From Microthrixaceae bacterium (GTDB lineage Bacteria > Actinomycetota > Acidimicrobiia > Acidimicrobiales > Poriferisodalaceae): a stretch of 64,000 bases of DNA. Of this stretch, positions 25,454-34,217 are shown in pieces (position 1 is the stretch's first letter; each line of letters starts with the position of its first letter). Location of the stretch: NCBI GenBank assembly GCA_011523825.1, contig WTFX01000015.1, positions 62,001-126,000 on the forward strand, given 5' to 3'. The position numbers and the translations under genes were made by a program. The notes beneath the pieces were generated by a model that saw nothing but the letters and a program-made list of their open reading frames with translations, did no database searches and was not told the origin of the DNA.

Positions 25454-25930
25454 ATGGCTGCTGCACCTGCAATGAACATCAACACCGAAGCGATCTGGCG
25501 GGTCACGCTTGACACGTCCAAGGGCCGCATCGTCATGGACCTCGACCCCCAACTCGCCCCGGTGACGGTGAACAACTTCGTCAACCTGGCGCAGGACGGC
25601 TACTACACGGGGCTGACCTTCCACCGAGTCGTGCCCGATTTCGTCATCCAAGGCGGCTGCCCGGAGGGCTCGGGCCGCGGTGGCCCGGGGTACCGGTTCG
25701 CTGACGAGCCCGTGAAGGGCGACTACACGCTCGGTGCCGTGGCCATGGCCAACGCCGGGCCGGACACCAACGGCAGCCAGTTCTTCATCTGCATCGACGA
25801 CTGCCGCGCCAAGCTGCAGCCTGCCTACAACCTGTTCGGCTACGTCACCGAGGGGATGGACGTCGCGCTTGCCATCGCGGTCGGCGACACCATGGACACG
25901 GTGACCGTGGAAGAGATGGCTCGCAACTAG
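25454..25930 (+). CDS. Peptidyl-prolyl cis-trans isomerase, cyclophilin type
   Basis: A 158-residue cyclophilin domain: GRIVMDLDPQLAPVTVNNFV, GYYTGLTFHRVVPDFVIQGG (catalytic Arg in FHRV), GPDTNGSQFFICIDDC (GSQFFI) and YNLFGYVTEGMDVA. The usual Trp of the cyclosporin pocket is Tyr/Leu-like, common in bacteria. No signal peptide, so a cytoplasmic folding helper. ATG 25454 is used; ATG 25472 is an alternative. It follows a hairpin and precedes a crotonase gene with its own ribosome site 101 bases on. Confidence 0.92.
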   Translation: MAAAPAMNINTEAIWRVTLDTSKGRIVMDLDPQLAPVTVNNFVNLAQDGYYTGLTFHRVVPDFVIQGGCPEGSGRGGPGYRFADEPVKGDYTLGAVAMANAGPDTNGSQFFICIDDCRAKLQPAYNLFGYVTEGMDVALAIAVGDTMDTVTVEEMARN

Positions 25931-26031
25931 CGCGAGTAGCGTGGCCGCGGCGGTGTCTGCACCGATGCGATCGGATGCGTCGGCACAAGCACCGGTGCGC
26001 TTGGCGCATCGGAACCAATAGGGAGGACCCG

Positions 26032-26847
26032 ATGAGCGGCCGAACCAACGACACAGTGCTGTACGAGGTTGACGACGGTGTGGCGATTGTCACGCTGAAC
26101 CGTCCCGAACGCCTGAATGCGTGGACGGGCGAGCTGGGCACCGGCTATTTCGACGCCCTCGATCGTGCCGCGGGCGATCCCGACGTTCGGTCCATTGTCG
26201 TGACGGGGGCAGGCCGGGGATTCTGTGCCGGTGCCGACATGGACAACCTGCAGGGCATTTCCAGCGGGCAGGGCGAGGGCAGCGACGAAGATCCACCGCG
26301 GCTGCGTGCCGAGCGTCACGACTACGCCCTGAGCATTCCCAAGCCGGTCGTAGCAGCGATCAACGGAGCATGCGCTGGGCTGGGCTTCGTCCACGCCATG
26401 ATGTGCGATGTCCGCTTTGCCGCCGAGGGAGCCAAGTTCACCAGTGCATTCGCTCGCCGAGGCCTCATTGCCGAGCATGGTGTGTCGTGGATGCTGCCCC
26501 GGGTCGTCGGACCCTCGCATGCATTGGACATCCTCATGTCCGGCCGCGTCTTCCTGGCGGAGGAGGCCAAGGACATGGGCGTTGTCAGCAGGGTCTTCCC
26601 GCGCGAGGAGCTGCTTGCCGAAGCGGTCACCTATGCCCGCGATCTCGGCCGTTTCAGCGCGCCTTGGTCGATGGCGCAGATCAAGCGTCAGGTGTGGGGC
26701 CAGCTCGACGAGGCTCGCAGCGATGCGCTCGAGGAGTCGAACGCGATCATGCGCGAATCGCTGCAGCGACCTGACTTCAAGGAAGGTGTGCAGAGCTTCG
26801 TCGAACAGCGCGATCCGAACTTCGAGCCAGTCGTCGCCGATTCCTAA
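26032..26847 (+). CDS. Enoyl-CoA hydratase/isomerase family protein
   Basis: A 271-residue crotonase: GVAIVTLNRPERLNAWTGEL, FCAGADMDNLQ, KPVVAAINGACAGLGFVHAM, FTSAFARRGLIAEHGVSWML and a C-terminal helix. The FTSAFARRGL segment puts Phe/Ala where the first catalytic Glu of hydratase lies, but the second-Glu position is retained in AEHG, a pattern seen in many FadB/EchA-like proteins of uncertain activity. GGGAGGA precedes ATG 26032, so the upstream frame from 25975 is not used. It is separated by 24 bases from the antiporter gene; possible cotranscription. Confidence 0.85.
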   Translation: MSGRTNDTVLYEVDDGVAIVTLNRPERLNAWTGELGTGYFDALDRAAGDPDVRSIVVTGAGRGFCAGADMDNLQGISSGQGEGSDEDPPRLRAERHDYALSIPKPVVAAINGACAGLGFVHAMMCDVRFAAEGAKFTSAFARRGLIAEHGVSWMLPRVVGPSHALDILMSGRVFLAEEAKDMGVVSRVFPREELLAEAVTYARDLGRFSAPWSMAQIKRQVWGQLDEARSDALEESNAIMRESLQRPDFKEGVQSFVEQRDPNFEPVVADS

Positions 26848-26871
26848 TCGATCGCCCGGCCAGGGCCGGCG

Positions 26872-28527
26872 ATGAACGACACGCTCGTCGCCTTCGCCGT
26901 CCTGGCTTGGCTGGCGTACCTCGCCAGCCGGCTGTTGGCACGCCACCACCTGCCGGAGCTGGTCGCTTTCCTCATCGTCGGCGCCCTGCTCGGGCCGTCC
27001 GGGCCCGTGCCGTTCATACAGCTGATCGACGAGCCGTCGCTCATCGCGCTGCGTCCCGTCACCGAAGTGGCGCTGGCGGTGCTCATGTTCGTCATCGGCG
27101 AGCGCGTCTCAGTACGGGCGCTGCGTGCTGCCCGCTGGACGCTGACGACCGGCGTCATCCAGTTCGCGCTGAGTGCGATCGCGGTGTTCTGGGTCACCAG
27201 CCGGCTCGGCGCGGACCGCCCGGTGGCGCTGATCCTGGGAGCTCTCGCAGGTGCGGGCGCCCCGATGACGATCGCGCACATCGTTTCGTCGGTGCGCGCT
27301 CGCGGCAGCTATCCCACGGGAATCGTCGGCACCCACGCGGTGTCAGACGCGCTCGCGACCACCACCTTCGCGGCAGTGCTGCCGATTGCGCTGCTGCTCT
27401 CCGACGAAGCAGCCGATGTCGGCGAGGCGATCTTGAACTTCGTCCAGCTCGGCATCGGCGGCGCGGTGCTGGGGCTGATTCTCGGCTGGTTCATCTCGCG
27501 GCTCGGCTTCCAGATCGAAACGTCCGGCGAGCTGCTGCTCTTCGTGCTCGTGCACATCGTCATCGCCTGGACAATTGCCGGATTCGTCGAGATCTCGCTG
27601 CCGCTGGCAGCTCTTGTTGCCGGCGCCACGGCAGCGACTGTTTCGCCGCAGGCGTTCTCCGTGAGTCTGTTCCGGACCATCAAGACGATCGAGCAGCCGC
27701 TCTACCTGATGTTCTTCGCGTTGGCGGGAGCCTCTATCCACCTCTCCGATGTCCCCAAGGTCGGGTTGGTCGGCGTTGCCTACATCGTGGTGCGGGTGGC
27801 AGCCAAGATCGTCGGCGGCCTCGTCGGCGGCCTCACCGGAGGCCTCGGCTGGCGGCGATCGTTCGGGCTGGGAGTCAACCTGACGCCGCAGGCCGGCGTG
27901 GCCGTCGGCCTCGCCGTCATCGCGTCAGAGAGCCTGAGCGACGTGGGCTCGGACGCAGGTGTCGAGGCCGCCACCGTGGTACTGGGCGCCGTGGTGCTGT
28001 TCGAGCTCATCGGCCCGCTGCTGGTCGCCCGTGACCTGCGCGGCTGGTCGTCGGAAGAGGATGAGAACGGTGCGGTGCCGGAGGAGTTCGAGCTGCCCCA
28101 TCGTGTGCTCGTAGCGGCGCCTGTTCCGGTGGACCTGCCTGAATGGCTGATCGACCAGGCCGCTCGCTGGCGCTCGTCGCTGGTCGTGCTGATGCCGGGA
28201 GAGCGTGACGATCCCCATGCCGCAAGGATCGGCGAGCGTTGCGGCAGCCGCGATGTCGACTTCGAGTTTCGCTCGCTGCGCAGCGAGAGCTTCACGGGCG
28301 CAGTGGTGCGTTCGCGCAGCCAGCACCAGGCAGACCTAGTCGTGCTGTTCGCGCCGCGGCCGCCGACGGGCGCCTCACGCCTCGTGCTGCTGCCGTCCGA
28401 GCGGATTGCACGTCAACTGCCGGTGCCGGTGCTGACCTTCCCGCTGAACCCGGACGTCGTTGACGATGCCGATGAGACGCCGCGGCAGCGACGGCTGCCG
28501 TGGCAGGGCACAGGCCGCGGCGAGTGA
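26872..28527 (+). CDS. Cation:proton antiporter (CPA2 family) with C-terminal cytoplasmic domain
   Basis: A 551-residue membrane antiporter: about twelve hydrophobic helices (residues 1-385) with ARHHLPELVAFLIVGALLGPSGPV at the start, GERVSVRALRAARW, TGIVGTHAVSDALATTTFAA (the transport-helix Asp), and GVNLTPQAGVAVGLAVIA (TPxxG motif). The ion-binding helix has a single Asp (SDA), suggesting electroneutral exchange in analogy to NapA versus NhaP types. Residues 390-551 form a soluble USP-like regulatory domain (LPHRVLVAAPVPVDLP, ADLVVLFAP, LPVPVLTFPLNP). Na+ or K+ exchange for H+ is likely. Its stop overlaps the next gene's GTG start by four bases. Confidence 0.88.
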   Translation: MNDTLVAFAVLAWLAYLASRLLARHHLPELVAFLIVGALLGPSGPVPFIQLIDEPSLIALRPVTEVALAVLMFVIGERVSVRALRAARWTLTTGVIQFALSAIAVFWVTSRLGADRPVALILGALAGAGAPMTIAHIVSSVRARGSYPTGIVGTHAVSDALATTTFAAVLPIALLLSDEAADVGEAILNFVQLGIGGAVLGLILGWFISRLGFQIETSGELLLFVLVHIVIAWTIAGFVEISLPLAALVAGATAATVSPQAFSVSLFRTIKTIEQPLYLMFFALAGASIHLSDVPKVGLVGVAYIVVRVAAKIVGGLVGGLTGGLGWRRSFGLGVNLTPQAGVAVGLAVIASESLSDVGSDAGVEAATVVLGAVVLFELIGPLLVARDLRGWSSEEDENGAVPEEFELPHRVLVAAPVPVDLPEWLIDQAARWRSSLVVLMPGERDDPHAARIGERCGSRDVDFEFRSLRSESFTGAVVRSRSQHQADLVVLFAPRPPTGASRLVLLPSERIARQLPVPVLTFPLNPDVVDDADETPRQRRLPWQGTGRGE

Positions 28528-29360
28528 GTGCGCCGCAGGCAGGTGGCGGCCCAGTGGGGGAGTCACTGGTGGCGGCTGCGCGCGAGATCGCAGCCGAGGC
28601 CGGTGCGCTGACACTGCGATGGTTCGGCCGACGCGACCTCGGTGTGACATGGAAGCGCGACGGCACCGAGGTGACCGAGGCCGATCGGGCGGCAGAGCGC
28701 CTCGTGCGCGACCGTATCGCCGAGCAGTTTCCCGGCGACGCGGTCTTCGGCGAGGAAGAGGGCGGCTCGATCCGGCCCGACGGCCGCACCTGGATCGTCG
28801 ATCCCATCGATGGGACGCGGGGTTTTGTGCGGGGCGTCCCCCTCTACGCGACGCTCGTGGCGCTGGTGGATCCTGACGGCCCGCTGGTGGGAGTCATCGA
28901 TCTGCCGGTGCTCGGGCAGACACTCGCCGCCGGGAGGGGCGCCGGCTGCTGGTTCGGCGACCACCGCTGCTCGGTGAGCGATCACCCCGATCTCAGCGGG
29001 GCACTCGTCAACACCTCCGACTACAACACCTTCGAGCCGTCCCAATTCGAGGCATTGCGATCTCGTGGCGCGATGATGCGCACATGGGGCGACGCATACG
29101 GGTACTTCCTGGTGGCGACCGGACAGGCTGAAGCGATGATCGACCCGGTGTGCGAGACCTGGGATCTGGCGCCGATGCCGGTGATCATGGCCGAAGCCGG
29201 CGGGGCTTTCACCGATGTCGCGGGTCGGCCCGAGTACCGCAACCGCAACGGCGTCGCCACCAATGGGCTGCTGCACGCAGAGGTGCTCGACGCGATGCGG
29301 GGGCCGAGCGACAGACGGGCGGCGGCGCGGCGTCCGCAGGGAGCCGCGCATGGTGAGTGA
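28524..29360 (+). CDS. hisN: Inositol monophosphatase family protein, probable histidinol-phosphatase
   Basis: A 278-residue lithium-sensitive phosphatase: EVTEADRAAERLVRDRI, FGEEEGG (metal Glu pair), WIVDPIDGTRGFVRGVP (DPIDGT, the metal and nucleophile-positioning Asp residues) and CETWDLAPMPVIMAEAGGAF (WD). The DGTRGFVRG form matches actinobacterial histidinol-phosphatase HisN better than inositol monophosphatase (DGTxNF). GTG 28524 overlaps the antiporter TGA (28525-28527) by the GTGA pattern, indicating translational coupling. Its end overlaps the next gene's start. It would complete histidine biosynthesis, with no other his gene in the window. Confidence 0.84.
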   Translation: MSAPQAGGGPVGESLVAAAREIAAEAGALTLRWFGRRDLGVTWKRDGTEVTEADRAAERLVRDRIAEQFPGDAVFGEEEGGSIRPDGRTWIVDPIDGTRGFVRGVPLYATLVALVDPDGPLVGVIDLPVLGQTLAAGRGAGCWFGDHRCSVSDHPDLSGALVNTSDYNTFEPSQFEALRSRGAMMRTWGDAYGYFLVATGQAEAMIDPVCETWDLAPMPVIMAEAGGAFTDVAGRPEYRNRNGVATNGLLHAEVLDAMRGPSDRRAAARRPQGAAHGE

Positions 29361-30579
29361 AGCACGACGCCGCGCCGATCTCGAACTGCCCGAGCGCGAT
29401 CGGATGCCGCGATGGGTGCCGCGTGCCATCGGCTTGCTCATGGCCGCAGTGGTCGGCCTCGCGACCGCAGCGTGGCTGCTCGACAAGCTGCGCGATCTGC
29501 TGGTGGTGCTGCTCGTGTCGCTCTTCCTGTCGTTCGCAATGGAGCCGGCCGTGAACTGGCTGGCGCGCCGGGGCTGGAAGCGGGGGCTGGGCACTGCAGT
29601 CGTCTTCTTGGGCTTCACCGCGGCCGCCGCTGGGTTTGTCGCGGCGATGGCCTCGGTACTGGCCGACCAGATCACCAAGCTGATCGACGCGGCTCCGGGC
29701 TATCTGGCCGACATCGAGCAGTGGGCAGACGAGCAATTCGGCATTCAGATCAGCACCGACGACCTGAGAGCCCAGTTCACCGAAGGCGGGAGCGCAGCGT
29801 CGCTGCTTGGCGATGTCGCCGGCAACCTGGTGTCGGTCGGCTCGACCGTGGTGAACGTGGCAATACAGATGCTCACCGTTGCCCTGTTCACGTTCTACTT
29901 GGTTGCGGACGGACCGCGGTTGCGACGCCTGGTCTGCTCGGCGCTGGCGCCTGCTCGTCAGGCCGCGGTGATGCGCGGCTGGGAACTGGCCATCGACAAG
30001 ACCGGCGGTTACATCTACTCCCGCACGCTGCTGGCCATTGCGGCATTCGGGGCGCACTGGGCTGCCTTTGCCATCATCGGCGTGCCGTTCCCGATTCCGC
30101 TGGCGATGTGGGTGGGTGTGCTCTCGCAATTCGTGCCGGTCGTCGGCACGTACCTGGCGGGACTGTTGCCGTTGCTGATCGCTTTGCTCGACGAACCGAT
30201 CTCAGCTCTCTGGGTCGCCGTGGTGGTGCTGGCGTACCAGCAGATCGAGAACTACCTGCTGGCGCCGCGAGTCACCGCCCACACCATGAACATCCACCCC
30301 GCCGTGGCCTTCGGAGCGGTGTTGGTGGGAGCGGCGGTGCTGGGCTCCGCGGGTGCTTTGTTGGCTGTGCCGGCGGCTGCGACGGTGCAGGCATTCGTGT
30401 CGACCTACATCAAGCGGCACGAGCTCATCGAATCGGAGTTGTTCCAGACGCACGAAGCAGATCCGGACGAAACAGCCGAGCCCCACGCCACCGATGAGCC
30501 GGAGTCTGCAGATCCCTCCAGCTCCCAATCTCGTGACGCCGACGGGGCACCCGACACCGACCCGTCGTCGGCGGGCTGA
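29350..30579 (+). CDS. AI-2E family transporter (UPF0118)
   Basis: A 409-residue membrane protein of the AI-2 exporter superfamily: eight predicted helices, RAIGLLMAAVVGLATAAWLL first, then a central amphipathic region (about 110-175) between helix pairs, then TGGYIYSRTLLAIAAFGAHW, IPLAMWVGVLSQFVPVVGTYLAG (the family's PxxG/VPxxG region) and VVLAYQQIENYLLAPRV. The final 50 residues are acidic, Glu/Asp/Ser-rich and disordered. It starts at ATG 29350 inside the HisN gene (11-base overlap); GTG 29353 is an alternative. Members export varied small molecules or Na+/H+; the substrate cannot be assigned. Confidence 0.86.
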   Translation: MVSEARRRADLELPERDRMPRWVPRAIGLLMAAVVGLATAAWLLDKLRDLLVVLLVSLFLSFAMEPAVNWLARRGWKRGLGTAVVFLGFTAAAAGFVAAMASVLADQITKLIDAAPGYLADIEQWADEQFGIQISTDDLRAQFTEGGSAASLLGDVAGNLVSVGSTVVNVAIQMLTVALFTFYLVADGPRLRRLVCSALAPARQAAVMRGWELAIDKTGGYIYSRTLLAIAAFGAHWAAFAIIGVPFPIPLAMWVGVLSQFVPVVGTYLAGLLPLLIALLDEPISALWVAVVVLAYQQIENYLLAPRVTAHTMNIHPAVAFGAVLVGAAVLGSAGALLAVPAAATVQAFVSTYIKRHELIESELFQTHEADPDETAEPHATDEPESADPSSSQSRDADGAPDTDPSSAG

Positions 30580-30604
30580 GGTGCCCGCACCCCTCCAGCA
30601 CCGC

Positions 30605-31327
30605 TTACCAATGGCCTCCGGGCGGTTGAGACCACGGTGCGACGTAATCGAGCGGATCGACAGCAGCACCTCCAAGCCGCAGTTCGAACTGCAGGTGGGG
30701 CCCGGTGACCGCGCCCGTCGAACCGAGTCGGCCGATGCGCTCACCGGCGTCCACGGTGTCGCCGTCCCGCACGCTGATGATGCTCAGGTGGGTGTACACC
30801 GTCGCGACCCGCGCTCCGTGGTCGATGACGACCGTGCGTCCGTATGCAGCGAAGTCCCCGGTCGCAATCACCGTTCCCCTGCCGGACGCCAGGACCGGCA
30901 CCTTCCAGCGCCGCTCCCGGTCGACCAAGTCGACACCCGTGTGCGGCAACCAGCGTTTGCGCAGCGGGTGGTAGCGGTTTCCGAAGGCCGAAGTCATGAC
31001 CGGATCAGTGAGCGGCATGCGCAGTTCGCCGAAGAGCGGGACGCGCAGCGGTTCGCAGCCCTGCATCGTCGTGATGACTGTGGCGAGCCAGTCGTCGTAG
31101 ATGAGGGCACCCTCGATCGCAGGACCCAGGTAAGGAAGCGCGGGCAGCGGGGGTTCGGGGAAGCAGGCGTTGAGGTGAAGGTTGGGGCTCGGCAGCTCGA
31201 TCGAGAGATCGGTGGCCTGAACGCTGGGAGTTCCGGCGAACGCGATGGTGCAGGCGAGCATGACGGCTGCCAGAGCGCGCCACGCCCGTCTGGCCCACCG
31301 GTGCATGTCATGCCAGAACGCATTCAC
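30605..31327 (-). CDS. M23 (LytM) peptidase-domain secreted protein with altered zinc site
   Basis: A 240-residue exported protein: a basic N-region and signal peptide (about 12-40, ALAAVMLACTIAFAGTPSVQA), a linker, then a LytM/M23 domain. Zinc-ligand candidates are His and Asp in LPHTGVDLVD; the closing motif is GPHLQFELR where active enzymes have GPHLHFE, so the last His ligand is Gln. It may therefore be catalytically weak or inactive, an activator like EnvC/NlpD, unless Gln serves. GGGAGG precedes GTG 31327. Facing an AI-2E-type gene (stop at 30579) across 25 bases. Cell-wall role likely. Confidence 0.85.
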   Translation of the reverse strand: MNAFWHDMHRWARRAWRALAAVMLACTIAFAGTPSVQATDLSIELPSPNLHLNACFPEPPLPALPYLGPAIEGALIYDDWLATVITTMQGCEPLRVPLFGELRMPLTDPVMTSAFGNRYHPLRKRWLPHTGVDLVDRERRWKVPVLASGRGTVIATGDFAAYGRTVVIDHGARVATVYTHLSIISVRDGDTVDAGERIGRLGSTGAVTGPHLQFELRLGGAAVDPLDYVAPWSQPPGGHW

Positions 31328-31425
31328 GTCGCGCCTCCCCCCTGCAGGCGCCCCGGAAAAGGAACAACTCTAATTCACTTCAGTAATGCGCTTCAGCCAC
31401 TGGCCGAGAAGGACGCTCGGCAGCC

Positions 31426-31701
31426 GTGACGATCCTCGTTGACGACGCCCGCTGGCCCTGGCGCGGTCGCCGCTGGGCTCATCTTGTCTCCGACGAGAGC
31501 TACGACGAGCTGCACCGGTTCGCGGCGCTCATCGGCAAGCGACGGGCCGCATTCCAGGGCGATCATTACGACGTCGATGAGACCGAAAGGGAGCTGGCCC
31601 TGCGAGAGGGCGCTGTTGCTGTGAACAGCCGTGAATTGGTGGCTCGGCTGCGGGCGGCAGGGCTCAGAAGACCTCGAGGTGTTCCATCACCGCGTCGATG
31701 A
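31426..31701 (+). CDS. DUF4031 domain protein
   Basis: A 91-residue protein matching the actinobacterial DUF4031 family: MTILVDDARWPWRGRRWAHL, SDESYDELHRFAALIG, RRAAFQGDHYDVDETERELAL. Function unknown; the conserved acidic and His residues suggest metal or nucleotide contact, but this is not established. GTG 31426 lies in a divergent 98-base gap beside the M23 gene; the region 31328-31425 is relatively AT-rich and probably holds the promoters. Its last 38 bases overlap the convergent hydrolase gene. Confidence 0.82.
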   Translation: MTILVDDARWPWRGRRWAHLVSDESYDELHRFAALIGKRRAAFQGDHYDVDETERELALREGAVAVNSRELVARLRAAGLRRPRGVPSPRR

Positions 31702-32353
31702 AGCCGAAGTTCTTGGGCGTGGCGAAGTGATCGCAGCCACGCAACTCGGTGAACGAGGCGTCTGCCAGGGCGTCGAGCAGCGGTTCGGCCGGGCCGGCGA
31801 AGTCTTCTGTGCCCAGCACCACCCGAACGGGATGGGTAATGCGTGCGAACTCGTTGTCTCCGAGCGGTGCGTGCTTGCGGCGCATGAACGCGGCTAGCGC
31901 CTGGCCATCCTGGTCCGGTTCGGCGGCATAGCGAGCGAAGGTTTGGGCGTGTACGTCGTCAGCCTCGGCCTCCCCGGAAACGCCGCGTGCGATGCGTTCG
32001 GCCTGCTCGTCGTCGCGTTCGAACAGATTCCGTCCGACGCCCGAGACCACGAGGCGGCCGAAACGCTCGGGTGCCATGGCCGCCATGGCCAGCAGCGTGC
32101 GTGACCCCATGGAGAAGCCGACGCCGTCGACGGTCTGCGCGCCGACCTCGGCCGCCAGCCGCTCCACCAGCTTGGCCTCCATGTCTGCGTAGCCAGCCGG
32201 GTCGTGGTGCTTCTCGGCCGAGCCGTGGCCCGGCAGATCCCACGCGATGACCTCGCGGCCGCCGTCGGACAGCAGATCGATGATGCCGGTCGGCTGCCAG
32301 GTGCTCGCTACCGAGCCGGTGAAGCCGTGAAGCAGGAGCACAGGATTCGCCAT
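31664..32353 (-). CDS. Alpha/beta hydrolase
   Basis: A 229-residue compact hydrolase: VLLLHGFTGSVASTW, nucleophile elbow GFSMGSRTLL (Ser), VLGTEDFAGPAEPLL (Asp) and RGCDHFATPKN (His). The larger open frame reaching 33526 is an artefact of the AtuA gene on the other strand; ATG 32353 with the first strand directly after it is the start. It resembles small YdeN/MenH-like hydrolases. Starts divergently from the AtuA gene (60-base gap). Confidence 0.86.
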   Translation of the reverse strand: MANPVLLLHGFTGSVASTWQPTGIIDLLSDGGREVIAWDLPGHGSAEKHHDPAGYADMEAKLVERLAAEVGAQTVDGVGFSMGSRTLLAMAAMAPERFGRLVVSGVGRNLFERDDEQAERIARGVSGEAEADDVHAQTFARYAAEPDQDGQALAAFMRRKHAPLGDNEFARITHPVRVVLGTEDFAGPAEPLLDALADASFTELRGCDHFATPKNFGFIDAVMEHLEVF

Positions 32354-32413
32354 GGCCGGAAGTCTCGCAGAGCGGTGACCTACCCTGCATCGGCGACGAG
32401 AGGTTCCACCAAC

Positions 32414-34204
32414 ATGAGCACGACGACCGCACCGCCCATCCGGATCGCCAACTGCAGCGGCTTCTTCGGAGATCGGCTCTCTGCCGCTCGGGAGATGGTG
32501 TCTGGGGGCCCGATCGATGCCCTCACAGGCGACTGGCTCGCCGAGCTGACCATGCTGATCCTGTCGCGCATCGCCGCCAAGCGACCCGGCGCCGGCTACG
32601 CCCGCACCTTCGTCACGCAGATGGAGGAAGTCATGGGCACCTGCCTGGACCGGGACATCAAGGTGGTGTCCAACGCTGGCGGCCTCAATCCCTCTGGATG
32701 CGCCGACGCCGTGGCTGAGGTGGCGGACCGGCTGGGGCTGCGCCCGTCGATCGCCTACGTCGACGGTGACGATCTCACCGACCGGCTCCCGGAGCTGATC
32801 GCAGCCGGCAACGACTTTGCCCATCTCGACACCGGCCAGCCCTTGGGCGAGCTGGCCGATCGGATCGTGACCGCCAACGCCTACATCGGCTGCTGGGGGA
32901 TCGTCGAGGCGCTGAACCAGGGTGCAGACATCGTCATCACCGGGCGAGCCACCGACGCAGCCGTGGTGGCCGGCCCCGCTGCGTGGCATCACGGCTGGAC
33001 CCGTGACGACTGGGATGCGCTTGCTGGCGCCATCGTCGCCGGGCACGTGATCGAGTGCGGTGGGCAGGCCACCGGCGGCAACTACAGCTTCTTCACCGAG
33101 ATCGCCGACATGACCTACCCGGGATTCCCGTGGGCGGAGGTGGCAGCCGACGGCTCCAGCGTGATCGGCAAGCACGCCAGCACCGGCGGGGAGGTCTCGG
33201 TCGGCACGATCACCTCCCAGCTGCTGTATGAGATCCAGAGCGAGCGCTACCTGAACCCCGATGTGGTGAGCCGATTCGACACCATCGAGCTGGACCAGAT
33301 CGGGCGAGATCGGGTGCGCATCAGCGGAACCCGGGGCGAGCCAGCGCCGCCCACGCTGAAGGTGGCCATGAACTATCAGGGTGGCTACCGCAACCAGATC
33401 TCGATCGGGCTGACGGGGTTGGACATCGAGGCAAAGGCCGAGCTCATCGAGCGCCAGTTCTGGCATGCATGCCCCTACGGCCCCGACGACTACGAGACCG
33501 TGGTGCGCAAGTTCCTGCCCACCCACAAGGCCGACCCTGGCACCAACGAGGAAGCCGTCGCCGTCTACAAGATCATCGTGAAGGACCCCGACGAGCGCAA
33601 GGTGGGTCGGGCGTTCTCGAATGCGGGCACAGAGATCGGCTTGTGCTCCATTCCCGGGATGTTCGGTACGGGGGGAGGCCCGGGGCCGGGCCAGCCCTTC
33701 GGTGTGTACTGGCCGGCGCTCGTGGACGCGTCGCTGGTGCCGATGCAGGTGGTGGTGGACGGCCGTCGAACCGTGGTCGACAGCACGCCTCCGGATGTTC
33801 CGTCTGCGGGGGCTTCATCCGGCAGGGTCGAGGCGGCACGGGCTGAACGGGTGGATCCGCCCCCCGGGGCGACGCAGGCGGTGCCGCTCGGCACGCTCTA
33901 TGGCACCCGGTCAGGAGACAAAGGGCCGAACGCGAACTTGGGAATCTTTGCCCGCTCAGCTGAGGCCTTCTGGTGGCTGTCCGACTTTCTGACTGTCGAG
34001 CGGCTCGCCACCCTGATGCCCGAGGCCGCCGAGCACCGGGTGGATCGCTACGACCTTCCCAACATCTGGAGCCTCAACTTCATCTTCCATGGACTGCTGG
34101 AAGAGGGTGTCGCGGCGTCAACGCGGCAGGATCCGCAGGCCAAGGCGCTGGGGGAGTACCTGCGCGCCAAGATCATCGAAGTCCCCGAGGCACTGCTGCG
34201 GTAG
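32414..34204 (+). CDS. AtuA family protein (acyclic terpene utilisation)
   Basis: A 596-residue AtuA protein with both usual parts. The N-terminal domain (1-470) has IRIANCSGFFGDRLSAAREM, SNAGGLNPSGCADAV, ADIVITGRATDAAVVAGPAAW and FTYP/GGEVSVGTI segments. The C-terminal ferredoxin-like domain (about 485-596) has GTLYGTRSGDKGPNANLGIFA and DLPNIWSLNFIFHGLL. In Pseudomonas, AtuA is needed for citronellol/geraniol catabolism with a biotin carboxylase pair, but its reaction is unproved, and no geranyl-CoA carboxylase is present here, so the local role is open. ATG 32414 chosen. The gene before it on the other strand is a hydrolase. Confidence 0.88.
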   Translation: MSTTTAPPIRIANCSGFFGDRLSAAREMVSGGPIDALTGDWLAELTMLILSRIAAKRPGAGYARTFVTQMEEVMGTCLDRDIKVVSNAGGLNPSGCADAVAEVADRLGLRPSIAYVDGDDLTDRLPELIAAGNDFAHLDTGQPLGELADRIVTANAYIGCWGIVEALNQGADIVITGRATDAAVVAGPAAWHHGWTRDDWDALAGAIVAGHVIECGGQATGGNYSFFTEIADMTYPGFPWAEVAADGSSVIGKHASTGGEVSVGTITSQLLYEIQSERYLNPDVVSRFDTIELDQIGRDRVRISGTRGEPAPPTLKVAMNYQGGYRNQISIGLTGLDIEAKAELIERQFWHACPYGPDDYETVVRKFLPTHKADPGTNEEAVAVYKIIVKDPDERKVGRAFSNAGTEIGLCSIPGMFGTGGGPGPGQPFGVYWPALVDASLVPMQVVVDGRRTVVDSTPPDVPSAGASSGRVEAARAERVDPPPGATQAVPLGTLYGTRSGDKGPNANLGIFARSAEAFWWLSDFLTVERLATLMPEAAEHRVDRYDLPNIWSLNFIFHGLLEEGVAASTRQDPQAKALGEYLRAKIIEVPEALLR

Positions 34205-34217
34205 CGAACGCGTTTCG

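Noticed and set aside
31664..33526. Hydrolase extended to 620 codons
   Set aside because: The added N-terminal part is antisense to AtuA; the hydrolase fold begins at 32353.
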